DNA of 10,222 nucleotides from JAVBQJ01 sp045532655. GTDB taxonomy: Bacteria > Verrucomicrobiota > Lentisphaeria > Victivallales > Victivallaceae. Below are positions 6,678 to 10,222 of the stretch, in pieces (positions within the stretch are counted from its first letter, which is position 1; each line of letters starts with the position of its first letter). The notes beneath the pieces are model-generated. The model searched no databases. It had not been told where the DNA came from and was given only the letters and a program-made list of their open reading frames with translations. The DNA lies in the NCBI GenBank assembly GCA_045532655.1, contig JAZSGI010000046.1, forward strand, positions 1 to 10,222, given 5' to 3'. The position numbers were made by a program, and so were the translations under genes.

Positions 6678-7545
6678 GATTGCGGCAGTTTTCCACCATA
6701 CCGGCAACAATTGAGCATCGTTTACAGGCATCTGCAAGGAAGTTGCGTAAAGCATCTTCATCACCGGCATCAAGACCGTCTTTCATAAAGGGCGTACAGC
6801 GTACAGCAAGCTCAAAACTTACCGGACGATCAGAATACGACGATGATGCTATCATTTTTGCCGTTTTTTCCCAGTCAACTGTTCCGTAAAACGGCGGTTG
6901 ATGCTGATCACCGCTGCCGTTATTATCATTAAGGTGCAGTGCCTGCAGACGGTGTTTCCACTTTTCCATAAAATCAGCACCCCGTGCCGAATTGATATTG
7001 CCGTGGCCGGAATCATAGGTTATCCCGATATATTCTGCCGGATATTCATTCATAAGAAGAGCAATGGTTTCAAAGGAATCATCAAACATATTTTCCACAG
7101 CTATCATGACATTGTATTTCTCTAGAGACGGCAACAGCTCATCAATAGAACGCTTTAATGCTTCAAAATGAGTTTTTTCGACCGCCGGTATCTCCTGACC
7201 TATTTTAAAACAGGGAATATGCATCATGACTGTCCCCTCGCCTTCCAACTCGCAAAACATTCTTATACGGTTCAAAACCAGTTCCACCCCTGCCCTGCGG
7301 CAATAATCCACTTCTGACCACCAGCATTTTTCAATTCCGGAGGAACCGTGGATATCAAGGAGTTTAATACCATATTTGCGAAGCATTTCTCTGTATGCGG
7401 CAATTTCCGGGGCTGTATAAATAAAATCAGTGTTCCACTGGTGACACCAATGCAAATGGGTGAACCCTGCTTCAGCAATAAGCCGCAGAAAAGGCTCCGG
7501 TGACCCGGAACTACACAAAAAATCACTATTTATGGCTATATTCAT
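6670..7545 (-). CDS. Xylose-isomerase-like TIM-barrel protein (sugar phosphate isomerase/epimerase family)
   Basis: A 291-residue cytoplasmic protein of the AP-endonuclease-2/xylose-isomerase-like superfamily. AAGGGATG ends about 6 nt before the ATG at 7545. Visible metal and active-site positions follow the family order: E151 (AVEN), D178 and H181 (TYDSGHGN), H204 and D207 (LHLNDN), then D213-x-H215 with the G-x-x-DW turn (G221-W225), and E245 (SFEL). Members isomerise or epimerise sugars, keto-sugars and inositols, or act as lyases on oxidised glycosides; the sequence alone does not choose between these. It follows the 648-residue hydrolase-like gene on the same strand after 77 bp, so both probably share a transcript, perhaps with an extra internal promoter. 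Its 3' end overlaps the convergent transporter gene by 8 bp. Confidence 0.88.
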   Translation of the reverse strand: MNIAINSDFLCSSGSPEPFLRLIAEAGFTHLHWCHQWNTDFIYTAPEIAAYREMLRKYGIKLLDIHGSSGIEKCWWSEVDYCRRAGVELVLNRIRMFCELEGEGTVMMHIPCFKIGQEIPAVEKTHFEALKRSIDELLPSLEKYNVMIAVENMFDDSFETIALLMNEYPAEYIGITYDSGHGNINSARGADFMEKWKHRLQALHLNDNNGSGDQHQPPFYGTVDWEKTAKMIASSSYSDRPVSFELAVRCTPFMKDGLDAGDEDALRNFLADACKRCSIVAGMVENCRNLS

Positions 7546-7598
7546 AAAATCATCCCTTACAAACTATCTCAGACGGCACATCATCCGGTATCCGCTAT

Positions 7599-7626
7599 AA
7601 TATAATCTGCAATCAGGAGAAATCAA
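7599..7626 (-). promoter_or_regulatory. Weak candidate internal promoter before the isomerase-like gene
   Basis: On the minus strand TTGATT (7626-7621), a 16-nt spacer and TATATT (7604-7599) occur at the end of the 648-residue gene and in the 77-bp gap. The start would be near 7592, giving a leader of about 46 nt. It might allow separate expression of the isomerase-like gene. The gap shows no terminator, so read-through from upstream is also expected. Confidence 0.35.
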
Positions 7627-9569
7627 ATCTTCAGCCAACCGATTCCCCATCCGTCGATTTCCGGAATAGTGACAAAAGCACTGTTCTGTTTGCGAATGAC
7701 AGGAATTTTGATTTTTTCTTCTGCCGGCACACACCATTCTACTGACTCTACGCTGTCAGAGAGATTGCGAAGTTCCAATGTAAATGGTTTCTGCTTACCG
7801 ATAACACAATTCAGTACAGTCACGCTGCGGAGTATATTATCTTTTGTCACTCTGGGAACGATCATGCATTGCAGTGGTTCACATGCCATTACCGGCAAAT
7901 TCCCTCCTGATATCCAGTCGGCAATACGGTTCAGCAAAACGACCCGCGCAGATGCAGCAAATTGCAGGAAAAATCCATCATTACCAAGCATTGCAACTTT
8001 TGTACCGTCTGCTCTCTCCAACAGAACGACAGCGGCATCGTTTTCTCCGGCAACAGGCTTGTAACGGGAAAGCACACGGGATCTGCAGTCTGCCGGGACA
8101 CCAAAAGAGTATCTGTTGCCGGAAAATGAGAATGCAACGTGTACTCCTGAATCAAGATCTTTGACTAAATCATCTTTTGTATAGACTTCCGAAAGTAATT
8201 CCGTATGAACTTCGGGGATGATTCCATCAAAAAATCCGGAAAAACCGCGTTTGCAGATTTCAGCAGCAGCAGCACCGTCTATAATCAGATTCCCGGCCAG
8301 CACTTTTTGCAACGACTCATCAGACAGAGATCTTACCAAAGGTGCATTGAGCAAAGTACCGTAGGAGGCCGGAGAAAATCCGCCGACAGGCACACCAATC
8401 AAAGGCAAGCCGAGTTCCCGCACTTCGATATATTCCAAATGACCGGCAAGACCGATTCCAGACGGAACGGTATCTGCGTTGTATTCAGCAAATTCGTGAT
8501 AACAGGCAGCTTCTTTTGCAAGCGGCTCCAAAAGATTTTCACCATACCATTCAGGAGTTTCTATATCCGGGCTCATAATAAAATACGAAAGACTGTCCAT
8601 TCCCATCGCCAGATGCAGCAGAGACTCGACTCTATGCCCATGAGAAGTTTTACAGCAAAATCCTCTGGGACAGCTTTCTATTTCAGCACAGACGGCCCCT
8701 ATAACATCATACCCCTGCTGCTCGAACATCTGCATTTGCAGCAAAAAACTTTTATCAGGAATGGCATACGGCACATGGTCACTGTAAGCTCCGCCGCCGG
8801 GACGTGAAGAAACACGTTTGCCGGAAACTTTCTGCAAGGCCTCCATTACATCCATACGATGCAATTCATGGCAATGCTGAAGCCCGAACCTCGTTTCCGG
8901 TGAAATTTTAAGAAATGCTTTGGCAATAACTTCAGCAACTCCGCCCAAAGATTCTGTTGCAAATTTTCTCCAGCGTTTCTCCAATCCACTATCAGCTCTG
9001 TATGCTTCAACAAGTTCTTCCCGTGTGTATTCACACCCCTCCTGTTTAGAAAATGCGGCAATACAATCAGGACAGTGACATCCGTACGGCTCCCATGCCG
9101 GCTCGTGATTTCCCGGACGCAGATCATCGTCGATCCAGACACTTGCAGGGTGCCACTGAGCATGCAATTCGCTACTTGCGCGCAACACTTCAAGAAATTC
9201 CGGAGCCCGAGGGCATGATACGTAATGGCACTTTTCTCCGTTTACCCCGACCCAAGTCTGCCATTTGAGTTCCTCGTAACCGCAGGAGCGGGAAAACATA
9301 TCTCCATGCCCCAAAGTCACCTGTATTTGCAACGAAGGGATAATACCCGCCTTACGTAGATCTTCCGCATATTCCGTATATTCTGCCGCCTGCTTGGCAT
9401 ATTCGCCGACAGACAGTATATTCCCCCCTGTGGAGAACCAGACTTCATCACATGCGGCCTTGTTCTTCTCCAACTGCGCCAAAAGCTTTTGCCAGCATTT
9501 ACGATCATAATCGGAACTGAGTCTGATCATCATAACCGGACGTGACGGATCGGGAAGATAAGTGGACAT
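7623..9569 (-). CDS. Cytoplasmic glycoside-hydrolase-like protein with a CxCxxC motif, family not identified
   Basis: A 648-residue protein with no signal peptide, so probably cytoplasmic. AAAGGA lies 8 nt before the ATG at 9569. The first 370 residues read as an alpha/beta barrel: DEVWFSTGGN near 41-50, then VWIDDDLRP (Asp147-149), then a cysteine motif C164-x-C166-xx-C169 (CHCPDC) followed by AAF. Similar CxCxxCxxxF stretches occur in several putative glycosyl-hydrolase-like families. AEIES (Glu296, Glu298) is a plausible place for a catalytic acid. Residues about 370-480 (GIGLAGHLE ... LAGNLIIDGAAAAEICKRGFSG) resemble the trimerisation-type domain that follows the barrel in GH42-like proteins. 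A beta-rich tail rounds it off. Cysteines are unusually frequent in its first half (40, 96, 114, 119, 164, 166, 169, 233, 294, 300, 305, 306), which fits the reducing cytoplasm and possible metal binding. The enzyme class is inferred, not shown; the gene itself is certain. Confidence 0.72.
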   Translation of the reverse strand: MSTYLPDPSRPVMMIRLSSDYDRKCWQKLLAQLEKNKAACDEVWFSTGGNILSVGEYAKQAAEYTEYAEDLRKAGIIPSLQIQVTLGHGDMFSRSCGYEELKWQTWVGVNGEKCHYVSCPRAPEFLEVLRASSELHAQWHPASVWIDDDLRPGNHEPAWEPYGCHCPDCIAAFSKQEGCEYTREELVEAYRADSGLEKRWRKFATESLGGVAEVIAKAFLKISPETRFGLQHCHELHRMDVMEALQKVSGKRVSSRPGGGAYSDHVPYAIPDKSFLLQMQMFEQQGYDVIGAVCAEIESCPRGFCCKTSHGHRVESLLHLAMGMDSLSYFIMSPDIETPEWYGENLLEPLAKEAACYHEFAEYNADTVPSGIGLAGHLEYIEVRELGLPLIGVPVGGFSPASYGTLLNAPLVRSLSDESLQKVLAGNLIIDGAAAAEICKRGFSGFFDGIIPEVHTELLSEVYTKDDLVKDLDSGVHVAFSFSGNRYSFGVPADCRSRVLSRYKPVAGENDAAVVLLERADGTKVAMLGNDGFFLQFAASARVVLLNRIADWISGGNLPVMACEPLQCMIVPRVTKDNILRSVTVLNCVIGKQKPFTLELRNLSDSVESVEWCVPAEEKIKIPVIRKQNSAFVTIPEIDGWGIGWLKI

Positions 9570-9629
9570 AACAGAAATCCTTTCAATAAATAAACGGTGT
9601 TATTGAGCTTTGCAATTAGATTCTCTTTT

Positions 9630-9657
9630 ACCATAAGCTTGTATTGCACAATGTCAA
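9630..9657 (-). promoter_or_regulatory. Candidate promoter of the hydrolase-like/isomerase-like operon
   Basis: On the minus strand a perfect TTGACA (9657-9652) is followed after 16 nt by TATGGT (9635-9630), matching four of six -10 positions. The start would be near 9623, giving a leader of about 54 nt to the ATG at 9569. The strong -35 and weak -10 would fit activator dependence, but that is speculation. Confidence 0.5.
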
Positions 9658-9715
9658 ATCATTTTCCTGACGATTCACTATTTTTTATCAAAAACAGTAT
9701 ATAGCAAAATGTTTC

Positions 9716-9729
9716 ATTTCCCGGGAAAT
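9716..9729. repeat. 14-bp perfect palindrome ATTTCCCGGGAAAT
   Basis: The palindrome has no spacer and lies about 58 bp upstream of the -35 box at 9652-9657 and directly beside the T-run of the terminator at 9730-9760. A zero-loop palindrome cannot form a good hairpin, so a dimeric DNA-binding protein is the natural explanation if it is functional. The remaining 9570-9715 stretch is AT-rich and holds no gene. Confidence 0.45.
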
Positions 9730-9760
9730 AAAAAAAGGAACGGGAGAGTTATCCCGTTCC
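9730..9760 (-). terminator. Intrinsic terminator of the radical SAM gene
   Basis: Read on the minus strand, GGAACGGGA (9760-9752), a 6-nt loop and TCCCGTTCC (9745-9737) form a perfect 9-bp GC-rich stem followed by seven T residues (9736-9730). It lies 25 bp after the stop of the radical SAM gene and isolates it from the hydrolase-like operon downstream. Confidence 0.9.
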
Positions 9761-9785
9761 CTGTCGTTTAAGAGCAAACTGTAAA

Positions 9786-10222
9786 TCAGGAAAATTTTAC
9801 CGGTACTTTCACCCGTTCCTGGATCCGTAACCTGAAACTTTCCAGATCTTTCTTTTCGGCAAATTCGCCGGTAAAAAGCGGATCTTTGCCAAGGTGTTCT
9901 GATTTTGATTCACCCAGCGGATGATACGGCATCAAATTCACCTCCAGCAGATTTGCAAGGCTGTTGGCGATTACAGCAGTTCCATCCGCATGACTGTCCC
10001 GCACATTAAGTCCGGGGATAAGCGGACACCGCAATATCATTTTTGCCCCGGCAGAATCAATAAACCGGAGATTATCAAGAATGACATCCAGCGGCACACC
10101 GGTGTACTCTAAATGTTTTTCCCCATTGGTTTCCTTCAAGTCATAAAGGAAGATGTCAGTATAAGGGATAACACTTTTAATGATTTCCCTTGAAGCAAAT
10201 CCGGAAGTATCAAGACAGGTAT
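9786..10222 (-). CDS. Glycyl radical enzyme activating protein (radical SAM), C-terminal part
   Basis: About 145 residues are visible; the gene enters from the right edge and stops with TGA at 9788-9786. The visible frame carries signatures of the pyruvate formate-lyase activating enzyme family in order: LDTSG, FLYDLK, HLEYTG, a DNLRFI helix, RCPLIPGLN and the final LMPYHPLG segment. These enzymes use a [4Fe-4S] cluster and S-adenosylmethionine to abstract a hydrogen from a glycine of their partner glycyl radical enzyme. The CxxxCxxC cluster motif lies in the missing N-terminal half, so its integrity cannot be judged. The partner could be pyruvate formate-lyase or a diol, choline or other glycyl radical lyase; activating-enzyme sequence does not decide this. 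Partner genes usually lie beside it, so I expect one upstream, outside the window. It is separated from the sugar operon by a terminator. Confidence 0.88.
   Translation of the reverse strand, partial: TCLDTSGFASREIIKSVIPYTDIFLYDLKETNGEKHLEYTGVPLDVILDNLRFIDSAGAKMILRCPLIPGLNVRDSHADGTAVIANSLANLLEVNLMPYHPLGESKSEHLGKDPLFTGEFAEKKDLESFRLRIQERVKVPVKFS

Noticed and set aside
8205..8807. 200-codon plus-strand frame inside the 648-residue gene
   Set aside because: Antisense shadow with no recognisable domain; the minus-strand frame is complete and coherent.
9643..9652. Short palindrome ATTGCACAAT near the promoter of the hydrolase-like operon
   Set aside because: Only 4-nt arms, likely by chance, and it lies in the -35/-10 spacer without other support.

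Overview
The window looks like chromosomal DNA from the Lentisphaerae/Victivallales part of the PVC superphylum. The main reason is the pair of prepilin-like proteins starting MKK(K/N)FTLIELLVVIAIIAILAS, one of which ends in an H-X9-DG motif; large families of these are typical of that group, often beside polysaccharide-degradation genes. This assignment rests on recognising protein families, not on a marker gene. All genes that lie wholly inside the window appear intact. I see no tRNA, rRNA, insertion sequence, CRISPR array or phage gene.

Layout. (1) 1-212, minus strand: start of a pseudopilin running off the left edge. (2) 213-888: a long AT-rich divergent control region. It holds two mirror-image promoters with identical hexamers and spacing (TTGACA-N17-TATATT), and each is followed at the same distance by TCAAATCAA. 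(3) 889-4236, plus strand: a second pseudopilin, then after 15 bp a large secreted protein that resembles a glycoside hydrolase, closed by a strong hairpin terminator. (4) 4310-5242, minus: a cytoplasmic PHP-family metallohydrolase. (5) 5418-6677, plus: an MFS transporter divergent from it. (6) 6670-9569, minus: a xylose-isomerase-like TIM-barrel enzyme preceded in the transcript by a 648-residue cytoplasmic glycoside-hydrolase-like protein. (7) 9786-10222, minus: the C-terminal half of a radical SAM activating enzyme for a glycyl radical enzyme, with its own terminator.

How it may work together (inference). The exported 897-residue protein would attack a glycan or glycoconjugate outside the cytoplasmic membrane, possibly handled or displayed by the co-transcribed pseudopilin. 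The MFS protein would import a product. The cytoplasmic hydrolase-like protein, the sugar isomerase/epimerase-like protein and the PHP hydrolase would process it further. The substrate cannot be read from the sequence. The radical SAM gene is separated by a terminator and probably belongs to a neighbouring fermentative locus.

The points most worth following are the twin pseudopilin promoters with a shared putative operator, the absence of glycine at the -1 position of both prepilin cleavage sites, the pseudopilin-hydrolase pairing, and two large hydrolase-like proteins that I cannot place in a named family.
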